Source: Polaribacter butkevichii
Lineage (GTDB): Bacteria; Bacteroidota; Bacteroidia; Flavobacteriales; Flavobacteriaceae
Reading direction: 5' to 3'
NCBI RefSeq assembly: GCF_038024105.1
Contig: NZ_CP150661.1
Span: forward strand, 496,001-560,000
Length of the DNA: 64,000 bases
Shown: in pieces, positions 25,294 to 34,412 of the stretch
Layout of the letters: each line of letters begins with the position of its first letter
Position numbering within the stretch: position 1 is the stretch's first letter
Notes under the pieces: generated by a model
Told to the model about the DNA's origin: nothing
What the model saw: only the letters and a program-made list of their open reading frames with translations
Database searches by the model: none
Made by a program: the position numbers and the translations under genes

Positions 25294-28257
25294 ATGAAAA
25301 AGATTAAATTGTTATGTATTAGCTTTTTGTTAGTTGCAGCCGCGAGCTGTAAAACAGAAACAAAAACGAGTTACGAGGTAACTTCAAAAAAAGATGCCAA
25401 CGGATTATCTTATGAAACCGTAAAAAATGATCCTACCGGCTTACGATTGTACACTTTAGAAAATGGATTAAAAGTCTATTTAAGTCAGAATTCTGATGAA
25501 CCTAAGATTCAAACTTACATTGCAGTAAGAGCAGGTTCTAATTACGATCCTAAAGAATCTACAGGTTTAGCGCATTACTTAGAGCACATGGTGTTTAAAG
25601 GAACACACAAAATAGGAACTGCAGATTGGGAAAAAGAAAAAGTATTTTTAGATACAATTTCTAATTTGTACGAGCAACATAGAGCAGAAAAAGACGCTGA
25701 CAAAAAATTAGCGCTCTATAAAGAAATTGATAGAGTTTCTTTAGAAGCCTCTAACTATTCAATTGCCAACGAGTATGATAAAATGACTGCCTCTTTAGGG
25801 GCTACAGGTACCAATGCGTACACTTGGTTTGAGCAAACGGTGTACACAAATAAAATACCAGCCAACGAATTAGATAAATGGGTAGATTTAGAAGCTGAGC
25901 GTTTTGGTACTTTAGTATTGCGTTTATTTCATACAGAATTAGAAGCTGTTTTTGAAGAGTTTAACCGTGGACAAGACAATGATTTTAGAAAACGTTATGC
26001 TGCTATGTTAGATGGCTTGTTTCCTAATCATCCTTACGGCCAACAAACAACAATTGGTAAAGCAGAGCATTTAAAAAATCCATCTATGGTAGATATTCAT
26101 AACTACTTTAATAAATATTATGTGCCCAATAATATGGCTGTAATTTTAGTTGGAGATTTTGAATTTGAACCAACCATTAAAAAAATAAATGCCACTTTTG
26201 GTAAATTTGATAGAAAAGAATTAACGCACCCAACTTTAGCAAAAGAAACTAAAATTACAGCACCAATTGTAAATGAAGTTTTCGGGCCAACATCAGAATC
26301 TATTTCTATAGCATTTAGATCTGAAGGAATTAATACCGAAGAAGAAAAAATGGTAACGCTGTGCGATATGATTATGTCTAATGGAAATGCAGGTATTATC
26401 GATTTAAATTTAAATCAGAAACAATTGGTGCAAAGAGCAGGTTGTTCTCCTACTTTTTTAAATGATTATGGATATCATTCTTTTACAGGTTCTCCTAAAA
26501 CAGGACAAACCTTAGATGAAGTAAAAGAATTATTATTAGCTCAAATAGAAAAATTAAAAAATGGTGAGTTTGAAGACTGGATGATTGAAGCAGTTGTTAA
26601 TGACTTAAAATTAAGTCAGACAAAAGAGTATGAAAACAATTCGGCTTTAGCAGATACTTATGTAAATGCTTTTATTTATCAACAAGATTGGTCTAAAAGA
26701 GTTCAATTTTTAGATGATTTAAAGAAAATATCAAAAGAGCAATTAACTGTATTTGCTAAGAAATTTTATCAAGATAATTACGTAGTAACCTATAAAAGAA
26801 AAGGAGAAGATAAAAATATTGTAAAAGTTGCAAACCCAGGTATTACGCCAGTTCATTTAAATAGAGATAAAAGTTCTGCATATTTAACAGCTTTTAATAA
26901 AGTTGAGTCGAAACCTTTACAACCTAAATATGTAGATTATAAAACAGCAATTAAAGAAACAAAAACAGCAAACGGAATTAAAGTTTCTTATGTTTTAAAT
27001 GATAAAAATGATTTGTTTGATATGAATATCATTTTTGATATGGGTAGTGATAATGATAAGAAATTAACCCTAGCTGCAGGTTATTTAGAATATATTGGTA
27101 CAGATAAATATACTAATGAAGCGCTTAAAAAAGAGTTTTACAAATTAGGTATTTCTTATTACGTTAGTACTGCAAATGATAAAACGTATGTTGGCTTAAA
27201 TGGCTTAAAAGAAAACTTACCTAAAGGGTTAGAGTTATTAGAACATCTTTGGGATAACGCCAAAGCGGATAAAGATGCTTATAATAAATATGTAGAAAAA
27301 ATTTACAAAGGGCGTCAGGATGGAAAAACTCAAAAAGGAAATATTCTTTGGAATGGCTTGATGAATTATGGTAAATACGGAGAAAACTCTCCGCTAAGAG
27401 ATATCATGCAAATTGACGAATTAAAAGCAATCGATCCAGAAGAATTAGTGGCACTTGTAAAAGATATGAAAAACTACAAGCAGCGTATTTTTTATTATGG
27501 TAAAGATGTAGAAGCAGCTGTTGCCGCATTAAATACAAATCATAAAATATATGGAGAATTAAAAGAATATCCGGTAGCTAAAGAATATAAAGAAACTGAA
27601 ACAGGTGGAAATGTATTTTTTACAGATTATGATATGGTACAAACCGAATTGATGTTTTTAGCAAAAGGCGCTCCTTTTAAGCCAGAAAACATGGCAGCAT
27701 CAACGTTGTTTAATACATATTTTGGTAGTGGATTATCATCAATTGTATTTCAAGAGATAAGAGAATCTAAATCTTTGGCATATTCTGCTTTTGCAGCTTA
27801 TAGTAACGCATCTAAAAAAGGAGACGCTAATTATGTGATGGCTTATGTGGGTACACAAGCTAATAAATTAGAGCAAGCTGTAGATGCTATGATGGAATTG
27901 ATGAATGATATGCCAGAAGCAGAAAAACAATTTAACGCAGCTAAAGAAGCAACCTTAAAAAAATTAGCAGCTCAAAGAATTACAAAATCTAATATTTTTT
28001 GGTCTTATGAAAGATTACAAAAATTAGGTATTGATAATGACAATAGAGAAGCAATGTACAATGCTATAAAAGAGATGACTATAGATGATTTAAAAACCTT
28101 TTTTAATAAAAACATTAAAGGAGAATCGTATAATGTTATGGTTATTGGTAATAAAAAAGATTTAAATGTTGAGTCTTTACAAAAACTAGGAAAAATAAAA
28201 GAATTAGATATCGATTATCTATTTAACTACGTAGATAAAAAGGACGTAAAACAATAG
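25294..28257 (+). CDS. M16 family zinc metallopeptidase, lipoprotein
   Basis: A 987-residue two-half M16 protease. The signal peptide ends in a lipobox with Cys19 (VAAASC), so it is a membrane-anchored lipoprotein of the periplasm. The inverted zinc motif HxxEH is at residues 94-98 (HYLEH), with a helical insert of about 70 residues and then the third ligand region LEAVFEEFNRG. The C-terminal half (about 545-960) repeats the fold without HxxEH, with the RESKSLAY region of the family. It probably degrades short peptides in the envelope. It is monocistronic, with terminators on both sides. Confidence 0.9.
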   Translation: MKKIKLLCISFLLVAAASCKTETKTSYEVTSKKDANGLSYETVKNDPTGLRLYTLENGLKVYLSQNSDEPKIQTYIAVRAGSNYDPKESTGLAHYLEHMVFKGTHKIGTADWEKEKVFLDTISNLYEQHRAEKDADKKLALYKEIDRVSLEASNYSIANEYDKMTASLGATGTNAYTWFEQTVYTNKIPANELDKWVDLEAERFGTLVLRLFHTELEAVFEEFNRGQDNDFRKRYAAMLDGLFPNHPYGQQTTIGKAEHLKNPSMVDIHNYFNKYYVPNNMAVILVGDFEFEPTIKKINATFGKFDRKELTHPTLAKETKITAPIVNEVFGPTSESISIAFRSEGINTEEEKMVTLCDMIMSNGNAGIIDLNLNQKQLVQRAGCSPTFLNDYGYHSFTGSPKTGQTLDEVKELLLAQIEKLKNGEFEDWMIEAVVNDLKLSQTKEYENNSALADTYVNAFIYQQDWSKRVQFLDDLKKISKEQLTVFAKKFYQDNYVVTYKRKGEDKNIVKVANPGITPVHLNRDKSSAYLTAFNKVESKPLQPKYVDYKTAIKETKTANGIKVSYVLNDKNDLFDMNIIFDMGSDNDKKLTLAAGYLEYIGTDKYTNEALKKEFYKLGISYYVSTANDKTYVGLNGLKENLPKGLELLEHLWDNAKADKDAYNKYVEKIYKGRQDGKTQKGNILWNGLMNYGKYGENSPLRDIMQIDELKAIDPEELVALVKDMKNYKQRIFYYGKDVEAAVAALNTNHKIYGELKEYPVAKEYKETETGGNVFFTDYDMVQTELMFLAKGAPFKPENMAASTLFNTYFGSGLSSIVFQEIRESKSLAYSAFAAYSNASKKGDANYVMAYVGTQANKLEQAVDAMMELMNDMPEAEKQFNAAKEATLKKLAAQRITKSNIFWSYERLQKLGIDNDNREAMYNAIKEMTIDDLKTFFNKNIKGESYNVMVIGNKKDLNVESLQKLGKIKELDIDYLFNYVDKKDVKQ

Positions 28258-28300
28258 TTGTTACGTCGGAAAAAATAAATATCTAAATTTATTATAAATA

Positions 28301-28334
28301 AAAACTCGTAGACCCAATTTGGGTTTACGAGTTT
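28301..28334 (+). terminator. intrinsic terminator after the M16 peptidase gene
   Basis: AAAACTCGTA (28301-28310) pairs with TACGAGTTTT (about 28326-28335), and the inner ACCCAA/TTGGGT extends the stem with one G-T wobble. A T-run follows. Confidence 0.85.
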
Positions 28335-28346
28335 TTTTATTTTTAG

Positions 28347-28354
28347 TATCTTTG
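28347..28354 (+). promoter_or_regulatory. candidate -7 box (TATCTTTG) for fabG
   Basis: TATCTTTG followed by C matches the TAnnTTTGC form of the Bacteroidota -7 element. It lies 25 nt before the fabG ATG, in a gap otherwise taken up by the preceding terminator. Confidence 0.5.
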
Positions 28355-28378
28355 CGGCCTTAAAAACAACTAAATAAT

Positions 28379-29122
28379 ATGAAATTATTAGAAAATAAAT
28401 CAGCAATTATTACTGGTGCTACAAGAGGAATTGGTCGTGGAATCGCTATTGAATTTGCCAAACAAGGTGCAAATGTGGCTTTTACCTACAGTTCTTCTGT
28501 GGATGCTGCAAATGCTTTAGAAGAAGAACTAAAAGCTTTTGGCGTTTCAGCAAAAGGATATCAATCTAACGCGGCAGATTTTGATGCTGCTCAAGAATTA
28601 GCAAAAGAAGTTTTAAAAGAATTTGGAGCTATTGATATTTTAGTAAACAATGCAGGTATCACAAAAGATAATTTGTTAATGCGTATTTCTGAAGACGATT
28701 TTGATAAAGTAATTGAAGTAAATTTAAAGTCAGTTTTTAATTTAACCAAAGCCGTTATTCGCCCGATGATGAAACAACGTAAAGGTTCTATTATAAATAT
28801 GAGTTCTGTTGTAGGTATTAAAGGAAATGCTGGTCAAACTAATTATGCAGCTTCAAAAGCAGGTATTGTTGGGTTTTCTAAATCAGTTGCTTTAGAGTTA
28901 GGTTCTAGAAATATTAGAAGTAACGTTGTTGCTCCTGGTTTTATAGAGACTGAAATGACAGAAAAGTTAGATGAAGCAACTGTGCAAAGTTGGAGAGACG
29001 GAATTCCTTTAAAAAGAGGAGGGCAGCCAATAGATATTGCCAATGCTTGCGTGTTTTTAGCTTCTGATATGAGTTCTTATATAACTGGGCAAACATTGTC
29101 TGTAGATGGTGGAATGAATTAA
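28379..29122 (+). CDS. fabG: 3-oxoacyl-ACP reductase
   Basis: FabG reduces 3-ketoacyl-ACP with NADPH in fatty acid elongation. The 247-residue classical SDR has TGATRGIGRG (12-21), NNAG (90-93), catalytic Ser143, Tyr156 and Lys160 (MSSVVG...YAASK) and ends ITGQTLSVDGGMN, the typical FabG tail. It is monocistronic, with its own promoter box and a strong terminator shared with the convergent regulator gene. Confidence 0.92.
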   Translation: MKLLENKSAIITGATRGIGRGIAIEFAKQGANVAFTYSSSVDAANALEEELKAFGVSAKGYQSNAADFDAAQELAKEVLKEFGAIDILVNNAGITKDNLLMRISEDDFDKVIEVNLKSVFNLTKAVIRPMMKQRKGSIINMSSVVGIKGNAGQTNYAASKAGIVGFSKSVALELGSRNIRSNVVAPGFIETEMTEKLDEATVQSWRDGIPLKRGGQPIDIANACVFLASDMSSYITGQTLSVDGGMN

Positions 29123-29142
29123 TAAAACACTTCTTATAAAAT

Positions 29143-29177
29143 AAAAAGCTTTAATAGTACTACTATTAAAGCTTTTT
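29143..29177. terminator. bidirectional terminator between fabG and the NrtR-type regulator
   Basis: AAAAAGCTTTAATAGTA (29143-29159) and TACTATTAAAGCTTTTT (29161-29177) form a near-perfect palindrome with A- and T-runs at each end. It can therefore terminate transcription from both convergent genes. Confidence 0.88.
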
Positions 29178-29184
29178 TTGTGTC

Positions 29185-29922
29185 TTAAATATTGATTAAA
29201 TAATTTTTCTGAAACATTTTATCATAAATGTCTTTACTAAACATGTATAATTGCGCTGGTTTTTTTGATACTCCAACTTGTTTCTCATCTAAAGGAACAA
29301 TATATTTTTTATTAATTAATTTTCTTCTAAAGTTTCTATTATCAATTTCTATAGCCAAAATAGATTGGTATAAGTCTTGCACTTCATTAATGGTAAACTT
29401 ATCTGGTAATAATTCAAAAATAATAGGTTCTTGCAAACATTTTATTTTTAAATCTTCATAAGCTTCTTCTATAATTTGTTGATGATCGAAACCTAATTCA
29501 GGTAAATCATTAATAGAAAACCATTTTGCTTGGTATTTATTATCGGTAAGGGAAACTTCTTCCGTTTTTAATAAAAAATAGTAAGCAATGGTAATTGTTC
29601 TTAAGTTAAATTTTTCATTTTCAATCCAAAGTAAATCTTTTTTGCCCATTAACCTGTTAGGGTTTCCAAATGCTTTAAACTGTTTTTTATAAAGGTTTGT
29701 TAATCCTGTTAATTCTTTTAATACTCTAGATGCAGCATCATCTAAAGCTTCATTTTCAAACACATGATACCCTGTTAAAACGTAATCATCTACCAATACT
29801 TTGTCTTTAGATGCAGATTCTAAATAACGTTTTATCAACAATACATTTAATGATTTGGTTTCTGTATCGTAACCAAAAACAACACAATCTACCGATAAAT
29901 TTGGGATTTTATTAATTTCCAT
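29185..29922 (-). CDS. NUDIX-domain transcriptional regulator (NrtR/AraR type)
   Basis: A 245-residue protein with an N-terminal NUDIX-like domain (1-145) and a C-terminal winged-helix domain (about 150-235). The NUDIX box (about residues 51-74) lacks the catalytic RExxEE: it reads SRVLKELTGL, so hydrolysis is unlikely and ligand sensing more likely. In Bacteroidota this family includes sugar-responsive regulators. It is divergent from the polyol operon at 30300-35303, which is its obvious target. Both promoters contain AAACGTCA. Confidence 0.85.
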   Translation of the reverse strand: MEINKIPNLSVDCVVFGYDTETKSLNVLLIKRYLESASKDKVLVDDYVLTGYHVFENEALDDAASRVLKELTGLTNLYKKQFKAFGNPNRLMGKKDLLWIENEKFNLRTITIAYYFLLKTEEVSLTDNKYQAKWFSINDLPELGFDHQQIIEEAYEDLKIKCLQEPIIFELLPDKFTINEVQDLYQSILAIEIDNRNFRRKLINKKYIVPLDEKQVGVSKKPAQLYMFSKDIYDKMFQKNYLINI

Positions 29923-29971
29923 AATATAAGTTAGGATGTAAATTTACATTAATATTTTATAAACCGCTAAT

Positions 29972-29985
29972 AAACGTCAAATATA
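29972..29985 (-). promoter_or_regulatory. candidate -7 box of the regulator gene overlapping an AAACGTCA site
   Basis: On the minus strand TATATTTG (29978-29985) fits TAnnTTTG. Its last bases overlap TGACGTTT (29972-29979). The same octamer, in the other orientation, lies in the operon promoter at 30182-30189, so this may be an autoregulation site. Confidence 0.35.
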
Positions 29986-30167
29986 CATTATTAGTAAAAC
30001 TATTTTAACTTTTATCACAATAAAGAATAAATATTAATTTATTTATGTTCTTTTTATAATTGTGTAAATTCACTACCTATAACGATGTAGTGTTAAATTA
30101 GAGTACTATAAAGATAATTTAGAATATTTTTTTTACTCTTTTTTTAAGTTTGTATTATTTTTTTATA

Positions 30168-30197
30168 TACATTTGCTTATCAAACGTCATTTTGACG
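30168..30197 (+). promoter_or_regulatory. candidate promoter and palindromic operator of the polyol operon
   Basis: TACATTTG (30168-30175) is an exact TAnnTTTG -7 box, with TTTG 15 nt upstream, a little close. Ten bases downstream is the palindrome CGTCA-TTT-TGACG (30185-30197), placed where a bound repressor would block initiation or early elongation. The leader to the first possible start (30243) is about 60 nt. Confidence 0.5.
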
Positions 30198-30299
30198 CTT
30201 TTGAAAAAGTTGGTTTTCAATTAACTATATAAATTAAAAAGAATGAAACTAGCATTTCAGTATTTAAAACAAAAAAACATATTTACTTCAAAATTAAAT

Positions 30300-31103
30300 A
30301 TGAAATCATTATTTGTTTTTGCACTTTTTCTATTGGCTCTTCAAACGATGAATGCTCAGGAAAATAATTCAAAAGACGATTACCAAGCATTTATAATTGG
30401 TGGACATTTAAAAAACATGCACTTATGGCACGGGAGTGTTGTTCATCCGGGAGCAATGATTGCTACGAGTATAGAATACAATTCTAAAAACAAGAAATTT
30501 ACTTTTGGTTTTTGGGGTGGTGCAAGTTTTTCTACAATAGATGTAGAAAACAATGCAACAGGTAAAAATGAAAGTGCTTATTATAAAGAAGTCTCAATTT
30601 ATACTAAATATCGCTTCTCTGATGTTTTTTTTATTGAAGCTGTATCTCATAATAATTACACAGGAGTGGAAGAAAGGGGAGATAAATTACAATTTTGGAG
30701 TTATGATAAAACACAAGGCTATAATTTTGTAGATGTTAGTTTTGGTTATAATGTTACACCAAACACATTATTGTATTTGGCAACCATTGTAAATGGTGGT
30801 TCTGGAGATTATGAAATTCAGACAGATGGTTCTTTAAAGAACTCTTGGACACATTATTTTGAAGTTCAAAGTAAAGTATGGCAAAAAAAAGAGGCTAGTT
30901 TATCACTTTTTGTAGGTGGAGCTTGGTCTTTTATTACAGATAAAACTTTTTATACCAATAATGCAGGAAATATTATAAATGTAGGAGCTACGTTAAGTAA
31001 AAATGTAAATATAGGTACCTACAAGTTGCCAATTGGTGTAACTACTATGTGGAATCCGGAACAAGAAAAAATGGTACTTCAACTAGATATAGCGCTATTT
31101 TAA
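30300..31103 (+). CDS. outer-membrane beta-barrel protein of the polyol locus
   Basis: A 267-residue protein from ATG 30300, with signal peptide MKSLFVFALFLLALQTMNAQ. An in-frame ATG at 30243 would add 19 residues before it and cannot be excluded. The mature part alternates aromatic and polar residues in short beta strands (FTFGFWGGASFS, VSIYTKYRFS, VDVSFGYNV, LQLDIALF) and ends in Phe, as expected for an outer-membrane barrel. As the first gene of the polyol operon it may be a specific uptake pore. It is not SusC or SusD-like, and no named family is recognised. Confidence 0.7.
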   Translation: MKSLFVFALFLLALQTMNAQENNSKDDYQAFIIGGHLKNMHLWHGSVVHPGAMIATSIEYNSKNKKFTFGFWGGASFSTIDVENNATGKNESAYYKEVSIYTKYRFSDVFFIEAVSHNNYTGVEERGDKLQFWSYDKTQGYNFVDVSFGYNVTPNTLLYLATIVNGGSGDYEIQTDGSLKNSWTHYFEVQSKVWQKKEASLSLFVGGAWSFITDKTFYTNNAGNIINVGATLSKNVNIGTYKLPIGVTTMWNPEQEKMVLQLDIALF

Positions 31104-31190
31104 GATCAGTATAATTACTAAATATTTACAGTTTATCATGCCACGCATTGTAACTAAAATTAAAAAGAACTAACTTTAAAAAAACATTAC

Positions 31191-32906
31191 ATGGAAACAT
31201 CCAATCAATACCAGCAGTTCGAAAACTTAGAAATAGAACAATTACCAATTGCTAAAAACAAACTTCATAATTGGACGCATTTTGCTGGTTTATATGCTGC
31301 AGAACATGTTGCTGCCACAGAATTTGTAATTGGTGCTACTTTTGTTGCTTTAGGAGCAACTACTAAAGATATTATTTTAGGTTTATTGATTGGTAATATA
31401 TTAGCCGTTTTAAGTTGGACTTTAATTGCATCGCCAATTGCTGTAGATACTAGGTTAAGTTTGTATACCTATCTTAATAAAATAGCAGGAGATTCTATGA
31501 CAAAGCTCTATAATTGGGCAAACGTTGTTATTTTTACAGTTATTTCTGCGGCAATGATAACCGTTTCATCTACTGCAGTTAGGTTTGCTTTTAATATACC
31601 AGCACAATTAGATTGGTATCCAACAAACCTTTGGTTTGTTTTAATCGTTTTACTTGTTGGTATTGTAGTGGTTTCTATTGCTATATATGGTTTTACAGCA
31701 GTATCTAAATTCTCTGCAATTTGTGCACCTTGGTTATTTGTGATGTTTATTAGTGGTGCATTTATACTTTTACCTGCGCTTTCTTTAGATGTTTTAGGAG
31801 AAACATTACCAAGTGGATGGACGGAACTTATAAATTTAGGAGATCAATCAATTTGGACCGGACTTAATAGCGATGGGGAACCAGGTATTGGATTGCTAGA
31901 AGTAATTGGTTTTGCTTGGGCAGCAAATTCAATTACCCATTTTGGACTTATTGATATGGCATTATTTCGTTTTGCGAAAAAGAAGTCTTACGGTTTAGCA
32001 ACTAGTACAGGAATGATGTTTGGTCATTTTGTTGCTTGGATTTCTGCAGGAATAATGGGGGCAGGTGCTGCCGTTATTATCGGTAAATCTATTGTGGAAT
32101 TAGATCCGGGTGATGTAGCTTATTATGCATTAGGTTGGTCTGGTTTTGTAATTGTAATTGTAGCAGGTTGGACCACCGCTGTAGCTAATCTTTACAGAGC
32201 AGGTTTGGCTGCTCAAGCAATTTTTACTAAAAGTTCAAGAAAAAAGACTACTATAATTGTTGGTTTAGTAACCATGGTAGTAGCTTGTTTTCCGTTTGTG
32301 TTTTCTCAAATGCTTCCACTATTAACGTATGCTGGTTTGTTAGTGGTGCCAGTTGGTAGTATTGTTTTTGCAGAACATCAAATATTTCCTAAAATAGGAT
32401 ATACACGTTATTGGTCTCAATACCGTAAATTAACATTTAGTACTCCGGCTATTGCTTCTTGGGCATTAGGATTGTTATTTGGGTTTGGTTTAAATATGTT
32501 AAATGTAATGTCTTTTTATTATTTATTTATACCAACTTGGATTTTTACAATACTTATTTACACGTTTTTAGCAGGACGTTATGGTGCAAAAGATAAATAT
32601 CCACAAGAAGAAGAAAAAGAGAGAATAAGAAATATCAACATAGAAAAATTTCAAGAAAAGAAGGCTGAAAAAGAAGTTGTTATCATAGTCGATAATTCAC
32701 TATTTACAAAGGTGCTAAAAGTTATTTCATTACTTGTATTAGCAATTACGCTTGTGTTGGCTTGTATTGTGTTATTTGGCAGTGAAACAGAAAAAATATA
32801 TATAGAAAATAGAGAACTATTTTACAACTACGCATTTGTATGTACTGTAATTTATTTTGCAACATCAATTTGGGCACTTAGAAGAGGCAATTCTTTAAAT
32901 AAATAA
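31191..32906 (+). CDS. NCS1 / purine-cytosine-permease family transporter, predicted polyol importer
   Basis: A 571-residue integral membrane protein with about twelve hydrophobic segments. Family features are an N-terminal AAEHVAATEFVIGATFVALG, GFAWAANSITHFGLIDMALF, and AGWTTAVANLYRAGLAAQAI in the middle. NCS1 proteins normally carry nucleobases, hydantoins or vitamins by Na+ or H+ symport. Here the gene lies 6 bp before mannitol dehydrogenase and just ahead of fructokinase, so by context it should import the polyol. It has a charged loop about residues 470-500 before the last two helices. Confidence 0.8.
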   Translation: METSNQYQQFENLEIEQLPIAKNKLHNWTHFAGLYAAEHVAATEFVIGATFVALGATTKDIILGLLIGNILAVLSWTLIASPIAVDTRLSLYTYLNKIAGDSMTKLYNWANVVIFTVISAAMITVSSTAVRFAFNIPAQLDWYPTNLWFVLIVLLVGIVVVSIAIYGFTAVSKFSAICAPWLFVMFISGAFILLPALSLDVLGETLPSGWTELINLGDQSIWTGLNSDGEPGIGLLEVIGFAWAANSITHFGLIDMALFRFAKKKSYGLATSTGMMFGHFVAWISAGIMGAGAAVIIGKSIVELDPGDVAYYALGWSGFVIVIVAGWTTAVANLYRAGLAAQAIFTKSSRKKTTIIVGLVTMVVACFPFVFSQMLPLLTYAGLLVVPVGSIVFAEHQIFPKIGYTRYWSQYRKLTFSTPAIASWALGLLFGFGLNMLNVMSFYYLFIPTWIFTILIYTFLAGRYGAKDKYPQEEEKERIRNINIEKFQEKKAEKEVVIIVDNSLFTKVLKVISLLVLAITLVLACIVLFGSETEKIYIENRELFYNYAFVCTVIYFATSIWALRRGNSLNK

Positions 32907-32912
32907 AAAATC

Positions 32913-34412
32913 ATGGAAAATATAATTAAATTGAATCAAAAGAATTTAGTAGAAATTAGTACTAAAATAACTTCACCTACTTATAATAGAAGCGAAATTA
33001 AAACAGGTATTGTACATGTGGGTATTGGTGGTTTTCATAGATCTCATGAAGCTTTTTATACGGACTTATTATTAGAAAATGAAGCGCAGAAAGATTGGGG
33101 TATCTGTGGTGTTGCATTGCTAGATTTTGATACTAAAATTTACAACACACTAAAAAAACAAGACGGTTTATATACGTTGATTATAAAAGAATTAGATGGT
33201 TCGTTAACAAAGCAAATTATCGGTTCTATGGTAGAAGTTTTATATGCACCTGAAAGCCCAATAAAAGTCATTGAAAAAATGGCAAGTCCGGATGTTAAAA
33301 TTATTAGTTTAACAATTACAGAAGGTGGCTATAATTACAATGAAGCAACAGGAGAATTCAATTTTGAAAACCCTTTAATTCAGCACGATTTAGAAACGCC
33401 AAGTGCACCTAAAACTATTTTTGGATATTTAACACAAGCCTTAAAATTACGAAAAGAAAAAGGTTTAAAAGGTGTTACCATTCAATCTTGTGATAATATT
33501 CAAGGAAATGGGCATATGGCAGAAAAAATGTTGTTGAGTTATGTAAAAGTTGCTGAACCAACATTAGTGTCTTGGATTAATGAAAACGTTTCGTTTCCGA
33601 ATGCAATGGTCGATAGAATTACACCAGCAACATCAGCATTAGATATCGAAAAATTAAAAGAAACTTCAGGTATTGATGATGGTTGGCCAGTAGTTTGTGA
33701 ACCTTTTAAACAATGGGTTATAGAAGATAATTTTGCTGCAGGAAGACCTGCTTGGGAAACTGTTGGAGCTCAGTTTGTAAAAGATGTAGTACCCTATGAA
33801 AAAATGAAATTAAGTTTACTGAATGCCGGTCATTCTGTATTAGGAATTTTAGGCGCATTATATGGATATTCAACTATTGATGAAGCAGCAAATGATGCTG
33901 ATATCAGTTCTTTTTTAAGAATATATATGGGGAATGAAGTAACACCAACTTTAGGAGATTTAGAAGGTGTAAACTTAAAAAATTATAAGTTTTCATTAAT
34001 CCAAAGATTTGGAAACACTTACATAAAAGATCAAATTGAAAGAATTTGTTCTGAGAGTTCTGCTAAAATTCCAATTTTTATTTTACCAACGGTTTATGCG
34101 CAATTAGAGAATAATAGAACAATAAACCATGCCGCTTTTATCATTGCTGCTTTTGCAATATATAGTGTTGGAGTAAATGAGAATGGTTCGCAATTAATGA
34201 TAAAAGACGCTATGGAAGCAATTTTAACTGAAAAAGCAATTTTATCAAGAAATAACCCTGCCGCTTTTTTAGAAATAGAATCTATTTTTGGGCAGCTTAA
34301 AAACTCTAAGATATTTTTAGAAGCTTATACCGATGCATATCAAAATATTGTTAAAAATGGAATAGAAAAATCGGTAAAAGATATAAATAGTACAGTTTTA
34401 AATAAAATTTAG
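32913..34412 (+). CDS. mannitol 2-dehydrogenase
   Basis: A polyol-specific long-chain dehydrogenase of 499 residues that oxidises D-mannitol to D-fructose with NAD+. It has the HVGIGGFHRSHEAFY nucleotide-binding start (35-49), VDRITPATS, and the catalytic pattern K-x4-N-x2-H at Lys299, Asn304 and His307, as in the characterised Pseudomonas enzyme. Fructuronate reductases share the fold. Mannitol is favoured here because a fructokinase gene starts directly after the stop and no hexuronate genes are nearby. Confidence 0.85.
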   Translation: MENIIKLNQKNLVEISTKITSPTYNRSEIKTGIVHVGIGGFHRSHEAFYTDLLLENEAQKDWGICGVALLDFDTKIYNTLKKQDGLYTLIIKELDGSLTKQIIGSMVEVLYAPESPIKVIEKMASPDVKIISLTITEGGYNYNEATGEFNFENPLIQHDLETPSAPKTIFGYLTQALKLRKEKGLKGVTIQSCDNIQGNGHMAEKMLLSYVKVAEPTLVSWINENVSFPNAMVDRITPATSALDIEKLKETSGIDDGWPVVCEPFKQWVIEDNFAAGRPAWETVGAQFVKDVVPYEKMKLSLLNAGHSVLGILGALYGYSTIDEAANDADISSFLRIYMGNEVTPTLGDLEGVNLKNYKFSLIQRFGNTYIKDQIERICSESSAKIPIFILPTVYAQLENNRTINHAAFIIAAFAIYSVGVNENGSQLMIKDAMEAILTEKAILSRNNPAAFLEIESIFGQLKNSKIFLEAYTDAYQNIVKNGIEKSVKDINSTVLNKI

